A stretch of 45,446 nt of DNA from positions 1 to 45,446 of the forward strand of contig JBBDIX010000012.1 in the NCBI GenBank assembly GCA_040880235.1, in the 5' to 3' direction. Below the pieces are notes generated by a model. The model had not been told where the DNA came from, ran no database searches, and was given only the letters and a program-made list of their open reading frames with translations. The DNA comes from JBBDIX01 sp040880235. GTDB lineage: Bacteria > Actinomycetota > Nitriliruptoria > Nitriliruptorales > Nitriliruptoraceae. Shown one piece after another: positions 14,983 through 23,808 of this stretch; the stretch's first letter is position 1; each line of letters begins with the position of its first letter. The position numbers and the translations under genes are program-made.

Positions 14983-17117
14983 CAGTCGACCGCACCCGTG
15001 CGGTCGAGCACGAAGGCGAGCACCTCGGCCTCGTCTCGCCAGGCGTCGTAGCGCCCGGACCGTCCCCCGTGCCCGGCGCCCAGTTCGCACCGCAGCAGGA
15101 CCGGCGAGGCATCGAGGGCCGTCTCGCGCAGGCGTGCGACCCACTTGACCGGTTCCCAGTACTGCACACGCGGGTCGTTGAGTCCCGCGGTGACCAGCAC
15201 CGGTGGCCGCACGGCCTCGACCACGTTGTCGTAGGGCGACCAGCTGCGGATGGCCGCGCAGTCCACCGGATCCGACGGATTTCCCCACTCGTCGTACTCG
15301 ATGACCGTCAGGGGGATGGACGGGTCCGACATCGTCGTGAGCACGTCGACGAACGGCACCTCGGCGACGGCGACGGCGAACGACTCCGGGCGCAGGTTGA
15401 GCACCGCGCCGATGAGCAGTCCGCCGGCCGAGCCACCACGCATCGCGAGGCGGTCGGCGGCGGTGATCCCTCGCTCGATCAGGTGCTGGGCGCACGCGAT
15501 GAAGTCGGTGAACGTGTTGCCCTTGTCGCGCAGGCGCCCCTGCTCGTACCAGGCGCGTCCCATCTCTCCCCCGCCGCGCACGTGCGCGATGGCGAACACC
15601 ATGCCGCGGTCGAGCAGGCTGAGCCGTGCGATGGAGAACGCCGCGTCCATGGAGATCTCGTAGGCGCCGTACCCGTACAGCAGGCATGGATGGGCCACCT
15701 CGGGATCGAGGTCGGCCCGGCGCACGATGCTGATCGGTATCCGGGTGCCGTCGGGTGCCGTCGCCCACTCGCGCCACGTCTGGTAGTCGGCGGGGTCGTG
15801 CCCGCCGCGCACGTCCTGGCGCTTGACGAGGGTGCGCTCTCCCGTGGCGAGGTCGACGTCGAGCACCTCGACCGGGCGGGTCAGTGACGTCTGCACGACC
15901 CGCAGGGTGGAGGCGCGGAAGTCCGGGTTGGGGCCCAGTCCGATCGTGCCCGTGTCGTCGTCGCACGACCACGCCGTGATCTCACCGCCGTCGTGGGCGA
16001 GCACCCGCAGCCTGGTGGTCGCCTCGGTCCGTTCGGCGATCACCAGGTGGTCCTCGAAGACCGCGACACCCTCGAGCCGGACGCCCGGCCGGTGCGGGAC
16101 CATCGTTCGCCAGCCGGCGCGTGCCGGGTCGTGCACGTCCGCGACGCTCAACTGGAAGTCGACGGCACCATCGGCGTTGTGCAGCAGGTAGAGGTGGTCG
16201 TCGTGGTGGTCGAGGTCGACCTCCACCCCGTCGACCTTCTCCACGACCCGTCGTGGGGTCGCGGTCGCGTCACGGGCGTCGGCGAGGTGCCACTCGCTGG
16301 TGACGCGACTGCCCGCCTGGATCGCGATCCACCGTCCGGATCGGGTCCGACCCAGGCCCAGCCAGAACCGTTCGTCGGGCTCGGTGTGCACGATGACGTC
16401 GGTGTCGGCGCCGGTACCGATCACGTGGCGCCGCACCTCGTGTGGACGATGGGCGTCGTCGGGCACCGTGTAGAGGAAGGCGCTTGCGTCGTCGAACCAT
16501 GCCACCGAGGTGGCGGCACGCTGGACGAACTCGTCCACGACCTGCCCGGTTCGAAGGTCTCGCACGCGGATCGCGTACACCTCGTCGCCGGTCACGTCGA
16601 CGGCCTCGGCCACCAGGTGCTGGTCCGGGCTCACGGCGAACGCGCCCAGTGCGAAGTGGTCGTGGCCCCGTGCCTCCTCGTTCTCGTCGAGCAGCACGAC
16701 CTCGTCGTCGGGTGGGGCCAGGGGGTCGACGGCACGGCGCAGTTCGTCGGGCAGATCTCCTGCCGAGGTGACCCCGTCGGGGGCGGCGCGCCGCGCATGG
16801 ATCGCGTACTGGGCGCCGGCGAGCGTGCGGCGGTGGTACACCCAGCCGTGCGGTGCGTCGCCGAACGGCGGCACGAACACGGGAGCGCTCGCGTCGTCCT
16901 CGGCGACGCGCCCGCGGATCTCGGTGAAGACCTGTTCGGTGAGCTCCTCGAGCGGCGCGAGCACCGCGGTGGTGTGGGCGTTCTCGGCCCGCAGATGTTC
17001 GAGCACCGCCGGGTCGTCACGGTCGCGCAGCCAGTACCACGGGTCGGTCGAGGTCGTGCCGTCCGAACGTTCGAGGTCCACGGGGCGGCGGGGCGGCATC
17101 GGCGGGGGCAGACTCAC
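14982..17117 (-). CDS. ptrB: S9-family oligopeptidase (oligopeptidase B-like)
   Basis: A 711-residue prolyl-oligopeptidase-family serine peptidase, probably cytoplasmic since no signal peptide is seen. An N-terminal beta-propeller (about 75-420) gates a C-terminal alpha/beta-hydrolase domain with catalytic Ser in RGGSAGGLLIG, Asp in AGLNDPRVQYWEP and His in GAGHGGRSGR. GYGAYE before the Ser motif is typical of oligopeptidase B, which cleaves after Arg or Lys in short peptides. I chose GTG at 17115-17117 because GAGG lies about 7 bases upstream; an ATG at 17099 lacks such a site. Specificity is inferred from the family. Confidence 0.88.
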   Translation of the reverse strand: MSLPPPMPPRRPVDLERSDGTTSTDPWYWLRDRDDPAVLEHLRAENAHTTAVLAPLEELTEQVFTEIRGRVAEDDASAPVFVPPFGDAPHGWVYHRRTLAGAQYAIHARRAAPDGVTSAGDLPDELRRAVDPLAPPDDEVVLLDENEEARGHDHFALGAFAVSPDQHLVAEAVDVTGDEVYAIRVRDLRTGQVVDEFVQRAATSVAWFDDASAFLYTVPDDAHRPHEVRRHVIGTGADTDVIVHTEPDERFWLGLGRTRSGRWIAIQAGSRVTSEWHLADARDATATPRRVVEKVDGVEVDLDHHDDHLYLLHNADGAVDFQLSVADVHDPARAGWRTMVPHRPGVRLEGVAVFEDHLVIAERTEATTRLRVLAHDGGEITAWSCDDDTGTIGLGPNPDFRASTLRVVQTSLTRPVEVLDVDLATGERTLVKRQDVRGGHDPADYQTWREWATAPDGTRIPISIVRRADLDPEVAHPCLLYGYGAYEISMDAAFSIARLSLLDRGMVFAIAHVRGGGEMGRAWYEQGRLRDKGNTFTDFIACAQHLIERGITAADRLAMRGGSAGGLLIGAVLNLRPESFAVAVAEVPFVDVLTTMSDPSIPLTVIEYDEWGNPSDPVDCAAIRSWSPYDNVVEAVRPPVLVTAGLNDPRVQYWEPVKWVARLRETALDASPVLLRCELGAGHGGRSGRYDAWRDEAEVLAFVLDRTGAVD

Positions 17118-17220
17118 AGAGGTCCTCGAGGTCGGCGGGCGGTGCGGATCGACGGGTCGTCGCACGCTACGACGGGCGGGGGGACGCCGCTCGTCGGGGC
17201 ACCGATCGCCCGGTGCCGGC

Positions 17221-19398
17221 TCACCCGGTCTCGAGGGCCTCGAGTGCGTCGAGCCCGTCGAAGCGACGCTGCATCTCGTCGCGCAGGGTGCGATGACGCG
17301 GATCGTCGAGACCCGGGTCCTCGGCGACGATCGCCCGGGCGCGGTCGCGGGTCGAGGAGAGCAGGCGCCGGTCGCGGTGCAGATCGGCAAGGCGCAGGTC
17401 GGGAACGCCCGACTGACGCTGGCCGAACAGCTGGCCCGCACCTCGCTGCCGAAGGTCGACCTCGGCGAGCTCGAACCCGTCGGAGGTGGCCTCGACGCTC
17501 TGCAGTCGTTGGATGGCGTCCTCGGTCAGGTCACCCCGCCATCCGGCGAACAGCACGCAGTACGAACGGTCGGCGCCGCGTCCGACGCGCCCGCGCAGCT
17601 GGTGCAGCTGGCTGATGCCGAAGCGTTCGGCGTCCTCGATCACCATGATGGTGGCGTGGGGGACGTCCACCCCGACCTCGATCACGGTGGTGGCGACGAG
17701 CACGTGCGCCTCGCCGGAGCGGAAACGTTGCATGGCGGCGTCCTTGTCCGCCGGCCGCATCCGGCCGTGGACCAGTTCCACCTCCAGTTCCGGGAAGACC
17801 TCCCGCGCGAGGCGTTCGTGTTCGACCGTCGCAGCCGCACCCGGAATCTCGTCCGACGGATCGACGAACGGGCACACCACGTAGGTGCCCAGACCCTCGT
17901 GCGCCTGTTCCCGGATGAACGTGTAGAGGGCACTGCGGCGTTCCGGACGGTCCTGCGTGATGAGCTGGGTCACGACCGGCTGGCGCCCCTCGGGAAGTTC
18001 GTCGAGCACCGTCACGTCGAGGTCGCCGTACACCGTCATCGCGAGCGATCGGGGGATCGGGGTCGCGGTCATGACGAGCACGTCGGGCACCGCCTGCGAC
18101 CCGGGGGATGCAGCCTTCTCCTTGAGCCGCACCCGCTGGGCGACCCCGAACCGGTGCTGCTCGTCGATCACCACCACCCCGAGGTCGGCGAACCGCACGC
18201 CCTCCTCCAGCAGGGCATGGGTGCCCACGACGAGGTCGAGGTCGCCGCTGAGCAGCTCGCCGAGGATGCGCCGACGGGCGGACATGGGTGTCGACGAGGT
18301 CAGCAGGTCCACGCGGATGCCATCGAGCACGTTGACCCCGAGGGGCGCCAACAGATCGGTCAGGGTCCGGTGGTGCTGCTCGGCCAGGACCTCCGTGGGG
18401 ACCATGAGCGCTGCCTGACGCCGGTTGTCGACCGCACAGAGCATCGACCAGACGGCCACGAGTGTCTTGCCGGACCCGACGTCTCCCTGCAGCAGGCGGT
18501 GCATGGGGCGGGTCGCCGACAGGTCGGAACCGATCTCGCCGAACGCGCGCAGCTGGGCCGCGGTCGCGTCGAACGGCAGCGCCCGCAGCAGCTGGGCGGC
18601 ACGGCCGTCGGACACGGGTGCGTTGATCACGCCGACGGCGTCGGCCTCGAGCCGCGCCCGTCTCGCCTGCACGCCGAGCTGTAGGGAGAACAGCTCGTCG
18701 AACACGAGGCGTCGGCGTGCGTCACGCAGGGTCTGGTCGTCGTCGGGCAGGTGGATCGCCCGGACCGCCGTGTCGAGGTCGATGAGTCCCTCGTCGCGGC
18801 GGATGTCGTCCGTGAGCCAGTCCTCGATCGGGTCGAGTGCGTCGAGCGCTCGCCGGACGAGGTCGGCGATCCGGTGCGACGCCAGCGCGTCGACGGCCGG
18901 GTACTGCGCGACCAGGCGACGATCGATCCGGGATGCTGCCTCGTCGACGTCGACGCCCGCGCCGGGTGGCGCCAGCACGGTGACGTCGGGCGACGGCAGC
19001 TGCACGGTGCCGCGGAACTCCCCGGCGGTGCCACTGAATGCCGCGACGGTGCCCGCAGGGAGCTGACCGGGGCGCCACCGCTGGTTGAAGAAGGTCGCGG
19101 TGAAGGTGGTGCCCGCGGACTGGCGGACGCTCGCCGTCGCGAGGTCCATCGGACGCCCGCCTCCCCGTCGCCGCACCCTGCGCACCTCCCAGTCGAGGAT
19201 CTCGCCGACCAGCGTCACGGGCGTACCCGGCGCGACGTCGGCGGCCCCGGAGATCTCCCCCGTGTCCTGATACCGCCGGGGGTAGTGCGCCAACAGGTCC
19301 CGCACACGAGTGATCTGGAAGGCGCTCGCGAGGTGTCCGGCCACGGCGGGACCGACGCCGGTGACCGCCGTGACGGGATCGTCGAGCTGCACGGTCAC
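17221..19398 (-). CDS. recG: ATP-dependent DNA helicase RecG
   Basis: RecG remodels stalled replication forks and Holliday junctions. The protein (725 residues) has an N-terminal wedge/OB domain, then superfamily 2 helicase motifs: LLQGDVGSGKTLVA (Walker A), VVVIDEQHRFGVAQR (DEQH box), VMTATPIPRSLAM, and the C-terminal HGRMRPADKDAAMQRF, TTVIEVGVDVPHAT and LHQLRGRVGRG. I chose GTG at 19396-19398, which overlaps the upstream stop as GTGA; a GTG at 19413 would add five residues. fakA-recG adjacency is common in Gram-positives. Confidence 0.96.
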   Translation of the reverse strand: MTVQLDDPVTAVTGVGPAVAGHLASAFQITRVRDLLAHYPRRYQDTGEISGAADVAPGTPVTLVGEILDWEVRRVRRRGGGRPMDLATASVRQSAGTTFTATFFNQRWRPGQLPAGTVAAFSGTAGEFRGTVQLPSPDVTVLAPPGAGVDVDEAASRIDRRLVAQYPAVDALASHRIADLVRRALDALDPIEDWLTDDIRRDEGLIDLDTAVRAIHLPDDDQTLRDARRRLVFDELFSLQLGVQARRARLEADAVGVINAPVSDGRAAQLLRALPFDATAAQLRAFGEIGSDLSATRPMHRLLQGDVGSGKTLVAVWSMLCAVDNRRQAALMVPTEVLAEQHHRTLTDLLAPLGVNVLDGIRVDLLTSSTPMSARRRILGELLSGDLDLVVGTHALLEEGVRFADLGVVVIDEQHRFGVAQRVRLKEKAASPGSQAVPDVLVMTATPIPRSLAMTVYGDLDVTVLDELPEGRQPVVTQLITQDRPERRSALYTFIREQAHEGLGTYVVCPFVDPSDEIPGAAATVEHERLAREVFPELEVELVHGRMRPADKDAAMQRFRSGEAHVLVATTVIEVGVDVPHATIMVIEDAERFGISQLHQLRGRVGRGADRSYCVLFAGWRGDLTEDAIQRLQSVEATSDGFELAEVDLRQRGAGQLFGQRQSGVPDLRLADLHRDRRLLSSTRDRARAIVAEDPGLDDPRHRTLRDEMQRRFDGLDALEALETG

Positions 19399-21071
19399 TC
19401 GACCCCGATCCACCAGCGAGCATGGTGTTGGCCTGCCAGGACGACCTCCACGTCGGCGTGGGGAGCCGTGCGCTGGATCCGGTCACGGACCGCCTCGACG
19501 TCGGTGTGCGTGGGGCCGACACCGACGAGCACGGTCACGAGTTCCGCGTCGTCGACCCGCAGGGCGTCGAGCAGCGCATCGAGCGCCACGAGTTCGTCGT
19601 GGTCGGTGCACACCACGGTCCGGTCCGCCAGGACCGCCAGCGCATCGCCGGTGCGCACCGGCCCGAGCGCGGTCTGCGCGTCACGCACCGCCTCGACGAC
19701 CTGGCCTCCACGAACGCCCGTGACGGCGGCCTCGATGCGCGCGAGCATCACGTCGGGGGCGCCGGTCGGGTCGAACACCGCGACGGCGGCCAGCACCGCC
19801 GGGGGCGTGTCGGCGGCGGTCACGACCGTCACGGTGGATCGGGTCTCCGTGCGTGCAATCTCCACGGTGGCACGCGCGGCAGCCACCGCGTCCGGTGTCC
19901 CCGGCAGCAGCAGCGTGTGGTCGCACGTTGTGCGTCCGACGGCGTCGAGCAGTGCGGACACCGTGGGCAGTGCCCCGTCGTCGGTGTCCACCACGGTGGC
20001 CTGGTGGAGGCGCGCGAGGGCGACCGCCCCGGGACCGTCGATCACGACGACCAGGCCCGTGTGCCGGCGACGGGACCGGTCGTCCACCTGGGTCTCGAAG
20101 TGCACCACGTCGACGTCGGTCGGCTGCCCGTGACGCAGGCCGGCCGACAGGGCGGCCCCGATGTCGTCGGTGTGCACGTGCACCTTGAGGAGCCCCTCCG
20201 CGGACACCACCGCGACGGAGTCGCCCACGGCCTCCAGGTCGTGGCGCAGCACGTCGAGGTCGACCTCCGCCACGGAGGTGTCGAGCAGGAACTCGACCTC
20301 GTACGGATGGGTGAACGTCGTCTGCCGGTGGTGGCCGACCTCGGCGTGGCCGTGCGCGTGGGACGGCGAGGCCTCGTGGGGTGGTGAGAGTCCGTGGGCG
20401 TCGGCGCCGAACCCGTCCGTCGGCGGTCGGGTTCCCCGAAGGTGGTCGTGGATCGCGGTCACGACGACCTCGAACCCGCGAGCCCCGGCGTCGACCACCC
20501 CCGCCTCACGCAGCACGTCGAGCTGGTGGGGCGTGTGTTCGACGGCACGGCGGGTCGCCACGCACACACGCCTGGCCACCTCCACGAGGTCATCCCCGTC
20601 GTCGGCGCCGTGCTGGGCCTCCGCCGCGGCAGCGGTGATCGCGGAGAGGATCGTGCCCTCCACTGGCTGGGCCAGCGCGTCGTACGCGAGGTCGCGCGCC
20701 GCGGTGAGCGCCGCGGCGTAGCCAGCGCCGTCGAGCGCGACGTCGTCGTCCAGGGGTTCGACCAGCGCACGTACGACCTGGCTGAGCACGACGCCCGAAT
20801 TTCCCCGGGCGGCACGAATCGTGGCCCGCACCACGTCGCGGGCACCGCTGCGGTCCGGTGCCGTCGCCTCACTCGCCTGCAGGCCCGCAGCCAGCGTGAG
20901 CGTCATGTTCGTCCCGGTGTCGCCGTCCGGGACCGGGAAGACGTTGAGCGCGTCGATCTCCGCTCGGTGCGACTGCAGGGCGGCATGGATCCGGGCGAGC
21001 AACGCCGGAACCTGGCCTGCCTCGAGCGCAGGTGTCGTGGGGGACACGCCTCGACTCCTGGTCGTCACCAT
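19395..21071 (-). CDS. DAK2-domain protein, FakA/YloV-like
   Basis: The N-terminal domain (about 20-215) is a DAK2 kinase domain with the ATP/Mg motif FPVPDGDTGTNMTLTL and ARGNSGVVLSQ; a His/Pro-rich linker follows (about 225-265, HEASPSHAHGHAEVGHH), and the C-terminal part matches the YloV-type regions (THPYEVEFLLDT, VVSAEGLLKVHVHTDD). In Firmicutes FakA with FakB phosphorylates exogenous fatty acids. Whether the actinobacterial form does this is uncertain, and no fakB/DegV gene is next to it. The His-rich linker might bind metal. It is coupled to recG by GTGA. Confidence 0.85.
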   Translation of the reverse strand: MVTTRSRGVSPTTPALEAGQVPALLARIHAALQSHRAEIDALNVFPVPDGDTGTNMTLTLAAGLQASEATAPDRSGARDVVRATIRAARGNSGVVLSQVVRALVEPLDDDVALDGAGYAAALTAARDLAYDALAQPVEGTILSAITAAAAEAQHGADDGDDLVEVARRVCVATRRAVEHTPHQLDVLREAGVVDAGARGFEVVVTAIHDHLRGTRPPTDGFGADAHGLSPPHEASPSHAHGHAEVGHHRQTTFTHPYEVEFLLDTSVAEVDLDVLRHDLEAVGDSVAVVSAEGLLKVHVHTDDIGAALSAGLRHGQPTDVDVVHFETQVDDRSRRRHTGLVVVIDGPGAVALARLHQATVVDTDDGALPTVSALLDAVGRTTCDHTLLLPGTPDAVAAARATVEIARTETRSTVTVVTAADTPPAVLAAVAVFDPTGAPDVMLARIEAAVTGVRGGQVVEAVRDAQTALGPVRTGDALAVLADRTVVCTDHDELVALDALLDALRVDDAELVTVLVGVGPTHTDVEAVRDRIQRTAPHADVEVVLAGQHHARWWIGVE

Positions 21072-21138
21072 TCGGCGAGACTAGTGGTGCGACCGCATCG
21101 ACCGGCGGCAGCGACATGCGGTGGTGCGGGACCGGTGG

Positions 21139-21144
21139 TAGCCT
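21139..21144 (+). promoter_or_regulatory. Probable -10 box for rpmB
   Basis: TAGCCT at 21139-21144, identical to the hexamer before rpsP, would start transcription near 21151 and give a leader of about 105 nt. No strong -35 box was found. Confidence 0.45.
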
Positions 21145-21197
21145 CTCGTCCAACGTTCTCGCGGCCCTGCGTCCACGCGGTCGCGGTGTCCATCCGG

Positions 21198-21214
21198 CTC
21201 GATCCCCGATCGAG
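21198..21214 (+). promoter_or_regulatory. Hairpin in the rpmB leader
   Basis: A perfect 7-bp stem with a CCC loop (21198-21204 pairing with 21208-21214), followed by two GTCGAC palindromes separated by three bases. It lies about 40 bases before the rpmB ATG. Ribosomal protein leaders often hold regulatory structure; here this is inference. Confidence 0.4.
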
Positions 21215-21255
21215 TCGACGAGGTCGACACCGGCCCCTTCCGACAAGGCAGTTCG

Positions 21256-21465
21256 ATGGCTTCCACCTGTGCGCTGTGCAACAAGAAACCGTGGTTCGGC
21301 AAGCAGGTCTCGCACTCGCACCGCCGTTCCTCGCGACGCTGGAACCCCAACATCCAGCGGGTGAAGGCGTTCGTCGACGGGCGCACGGTTCGCCTCGACG
21401 TGTGCACCTCGTGCCTCAAGGCAGGCAAGGTCCAGCGTCCCCCGGTGCGTACCACCGAAGGCTGA
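21256..21465 (+). CDS. rpmB: 50S ribosomal protein L28
   Basis: L28 is a small protein of the large ribosomal subunit. The 69 residues include CALCNKKPWFGKQVSHSHRRS, RRWNPNIQRVKA and CTSCLKAGKV. The two Cys pairs (CALC and CTSC) mark the zinc-binding form, again suggesting that the main zinc-dependent ribosomal set is encoded here together with L32. The gene is divergent from the FakA-like gene, as in many Gram-positives, with an AAGG ribosome site shortly before the ATG. Confidence 0.96.
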   Translation: MASTCALCNKKPWFGKQVSHSHRRSSRRWNPNIQRVKAFVDGRTVRLDVCTSCLKAGKVQRPPVRTTEG

Positions 21466-21475
21466 CGCCCGGCGA

Positions 21476-21493
21476 GCCGAATCCCGGATCGGC
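21476..21493. terminator. Small hairpin between rpmB and ddl
   Basis: A 5-bp stem (21476-21480 with 21489-21493) lies in the 33 bases between the convergent rpmB and ddl genes. There is no T-tract. It is a possible weak bidirectional terminator. Confidence 0.3.
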
Positions 21494-21498
21494 AGGAC

Positions 21499-22611
21499 CT
21501 ACGGGTTGCCGAGCGCGTCGTCCAGCAGTCGGTCGACCAGTGCGGGGTAGTCGAGTCCCTCGGCGGCCCACAGTCGCGGGAACATCGACATCTCGGTGAA
21601 CCCGGGGATGGTGTTGATCTCGTTGAGCAGCACCTGACCGTCGGCGGTGAGGAAGAAGTCCACCCGCGCGAGCCCGCGGCAGCCGATCGCTCGATACGCA
21701 TCCGCCGCGAGTGCCCGGATCGTCTGGTCGACGTGGGGGTCGATCTCGGCGGGGATGATCAGGCGCGAGGACCCCTGGTACTTGGCGTCGAAGTCGTAGA
21801 AGTCTCCGGCCGGGACGATCTCTCCCGGCGCGGTCACGTGCGGGGGTTCGTCGCCGAGGATCCCGACCTCGATCTCCCGGGCGTCGACGACGCCCTCCTC
21901 GATGACGGCCACGTCGTCGTGTTCGTACGCCTCGGCCAGCGCGGCATCGAGCCCCGCAGGATCGTCGACGCGAGAGATGCCAATCGACGAACCCTGTCGG
22001 GTCGGCTTGACGAACCACGGCGGGTCGAGCCGCGCACGGATCTCGGCGACCCAGAAGGCGCGGTCCTCGGTCCATCCCGCGCGATGGACCGTGAGGTAGT
22101 CGGTCTGTTCGAGCCCACTCGCGGCGAACGTGGCCTTCATCGCGGCCTTGTCGATGCCGATCGACGACGCGGTGACGTCCGCACCCACGAACGGGACCCC
22201 GACGGTCGCGAGCATGCCCTGCACGGTGCCGTCCTCGCCCCACGGGCCGTGGAGCACCGGGAACACGACGTCCACGACCCCGTGCGCGTCGACACGTTCG
22301 CCGTCGTCGTCGAGTTCGACGAGCAGCGGGCCTCGGCGCGTACCCACCAGCGCCGCGGTGGGACCGTCGTCGGCCACCACCGGCAGTGCGTCGGCGCCCG
22401 CGGCGATCACCCCGTCGGTCAGCGTCCAGCGCCCCGCCCGGGTGATCCCGATCGGAAACACGTCGTAACGGTCGCGGTCCACGGCCGCCAGCACGGACCG
22501 GGCCGACAGGCAGGAGATCGAGTGTTCGCTGGACCGGCCTCCGTACAGCACGACGACCCGGCGGCGCCCGGTGTCCGATTCGTGGATCGTACTGACGGCC
22601 GAGGGTCCGAT
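21499..22611 (-). CDS. ddl: D-alanine--D-alanine ligase with unusual start
   Basis: Ddl joins two D-alanines with ATP for peptidoglycan precursors. ATP-grasp features are complete: LYGGRSSEHSIS (first strand and serine loop), PVLHGPWGEDGTVQGML, WFVKPTRQGSSIGIS, GCRGLARVDFF and LLNEINTIPGFTE. The first ATG/GTG in frame is GTG at 22551, which would remove most of the first beta-strand (GRRRVVVLYGG). Upstream the frame has no ATG, GTG or TTG, but AGGAG at 22623-22619 stands exactly 7 bases before an in-frame ATC at 22611-22609, which I tentatively take as the start. A sequencing error or frameshift is the alternative. In mycobacteria ddl directly follows gpsA. Confidence 0.88.
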   Translation of the reverse strand: MGPSAVSTIHESDTGRRRVVVLYGGRSSEHSISCLSARSVLAAVDRDRYDVFPIGITRAGRWTLTDGVIAAGADALPVVADDGPTAALVGTRRGPLLVELDDDGERVDAHGVVDVVFPVLHGPWGEDGTVQGMLATVGVPFVGADVTASSIGIDKAAMKATFAASGLEQTDYLTVHRAGWTEDRAFWVAEIRARLDPPWFVKPTRQGSSIGISRVDDPAGLDAALAEAYEHDDVAVIEEGVVDAREIEVGILGDEPPHVTAPGEIVPAGDFYDFDAKYQGSSRLIIPAEIDPHVDQTIRALAADAYRAIGCRGLARVDFFLTADGQVLLNEINTIPGFTEMSMFPRLWAAEGLDYPALVDRLLDDALGNP

Positions 22612-22691
22612 GGGGCGACTCCTGTCACGTGCGAGGCGACGTCATGGGCCGCGGTCCGCGGGTCGCGTTCCATGGATCGCGGTGACGACCG

Positions 22692-22697
22692 ATCCTA
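22692..22697 (-). promoter_or_regulatory. Possible -10 box for ddl
   Basis: TAGGAT on the minus strand about 80 bases before the proposed ddl start. The same hexamer follows the second copy of the flanking repeat (24249-24244), where it would serve the Rid-family gene. Confidence 0.35.
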
Positions 22698-22719
22698 GTG
22701 TCCGTGTCGTGCCCGACCA

Positions 22720-22792
22720 CCGGCCCGAAGGGTCATCGGTCCGTCAGCGACAGGGCCATCGCGACCGCCGGAAGGCTCGTGTCGACCACGCC
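22720..22792. repeat. Direct repeat copy A flanking the MDR-Rid block
   Basis: This stretch aligns without gaps to 24263-24335, offset 1543 bases. The central 25 bases (22725-22749) are identical and span the kinase stop codon; outward toward the gene interior the identity falls to roughly three quarters. It could be an attachment-site-like duplication. Confidence 0.75.
22733..22792 (-). pseudogene. Remnant 3' end of the CPT-like kinase gene
   Basis: About 20 codons on the minus strand read VVDTSLPAVAMALSLTDR then stop, closely matching the last residues VVDMILRAVAMRLPLTDR of the CPT-like gene ending at 24276. Nothing upstream continues the gene: the same frame there does not resemble the kinase. 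This is a separated gene end lying beside ddl, and with the full gene it brackets a two-gene block. Confidence 0.75.
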
Positions 22793-22820
22793 GACGGCGG
22801 CGCAACCATCTCCGTGGGAG

Positions 22821-23780
22821 CTACACCGGGGGAAGGGTGACAACGAGCTTTCGGCGCACCCCGCCTGCGAGCTTCGTCCACGCCTCCCCCACGCCATCGA
22901 GGTCGAAGACCTCACGGTCGATCCGGAGCCGTCCTGCGGCGGCGTGCTCGGCAACCGAGGTGTAGGCGTCGCGGCGAGGCTCGTGTGCTGTGGCTGAGTT
23001 GCGATGACCGACGATGGTCAACCCACGTTCGAACACGGTTGCGTTCAGCCGGATGGAACCTCCTGCTGCTCGGCCCATGACGACGATGCGCCCGTTGATC
23101 GCCGCAGCCTCCACGGCGGCCTCGCCGGGCGGTCCGAAGAGCGGATCGATCACCAGGTCGTAGCCCTCGGGCCGTATGCCCCGCAACGTTCCTTCGAGGT
23201 CGTCGTCGGGGATGGCGACGACATTGTCGGCGCCCAGTTCCAGCAGATCCTCACCTGCCGATCGGGCGACTGCGGTGACGCTCGAGGCACCGAGGATCCG
23301 TGCGAGCTGGACGGTGATGCGGCCCACCGCCCCGGAGGCGCCGAGCACCAGCACGTGGTCACCCGCGGCCATGCCGCCTCGGTACACCAGACACAGCCAT
23401 GCGGCCATGCCCGCGATGCCGATCGCTGCAGCCAGGTCGTCGCTCAGCCCGTCGGGAACCTCGATCAGCTTGTCGGCATCGGCCACGGCACGCTGCGCCA
23501 GCGTCCCGTGGCCTCCGAGCCACCAGACCCGCCGGGGCGCACCGTCGTCCAGCACGCGGCCGACCCCTTCGAAACCGACGACATAGGGACGCTGTGGTCG
23601 GATGGTCGGGTGTGTACCCGACGCCACGCGTCGATCCACCGGATTGAGGGCGACCGCGTGCACCTCGAGCGCAACCTGCCCGTCACCAGGCCGTGGCACG
23701 GGGACGGTCTCGACGACGGGTACGTCTGCGTCGGGATGGATCACGGCAGCCTGCATCGTCTGGGACGCGTCTCCCCTCAC
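22821..23780 (-). CDS. MDR-superfamily NADPH:quinone reductase-like oxidoreductase
   Basis: A 319-residue medium-chain dehydrogenase/reductase of the zinc-free quinone-oxidoreductase type. The N-terminal GroES-like domain (AVALNPVDRRVASG, VVGFEGVGRVL) lacks the structural-zinc cysteines, and the Rossmann domain has VLVLGASGAVGRITVQLARILGA-type nucleotide binding. I chose GTG at 23778-23780 because GAGGG lies 7 bases upstream; an ATG at residue 9 (MQAAVIHP) is the alternative. It follows the Rid-family gene and lies within a block bounded by direct repeats. The substrate is unknown; NADPH-dependent reduction of quinones or enones is a family-level guess. Confidence 0.85.
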   Translation of the reverse strand: MRGDASQTMQAAVIHPDADVPVVETVPVPRPGDGQVALEVHAVALNPVDRRVASGTHPTIRPQRPYVVGFEGVGRVLDDGAPRRVWWLGGHGTLAQRAVADADKLIEVPDGLSDDLAAAIGIAGMAAWLCLVYRGGMAAGDHVLVLGASGAVGRITVQLARILGASSVTAVARSAGEDLLELGADNVVAIPDDDLEGTLRGIRPEGYDLVIDPLFGPPGEAAVEAAAINGRIVVMGRAAGGSIRLNATVFERGLTIVGHRNSATAHEPRRDAYTSVAEHAAAGRLRIDREVFDLDGVGEAWTKLAGGVRRKLVVTLPPV

Positions 23781-23808
23781 TGTTCCACCCTCTCTCGACC
23801 ACGTCCTC

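Noticed and set aside
14383..15972. RsmD with a 330-residue N-terminal extension
   Set aside because: The extra part lies within the peptidase gene and is Arg/Gly-rich without similarity; rsmD starts at the ATG 14980-14982.
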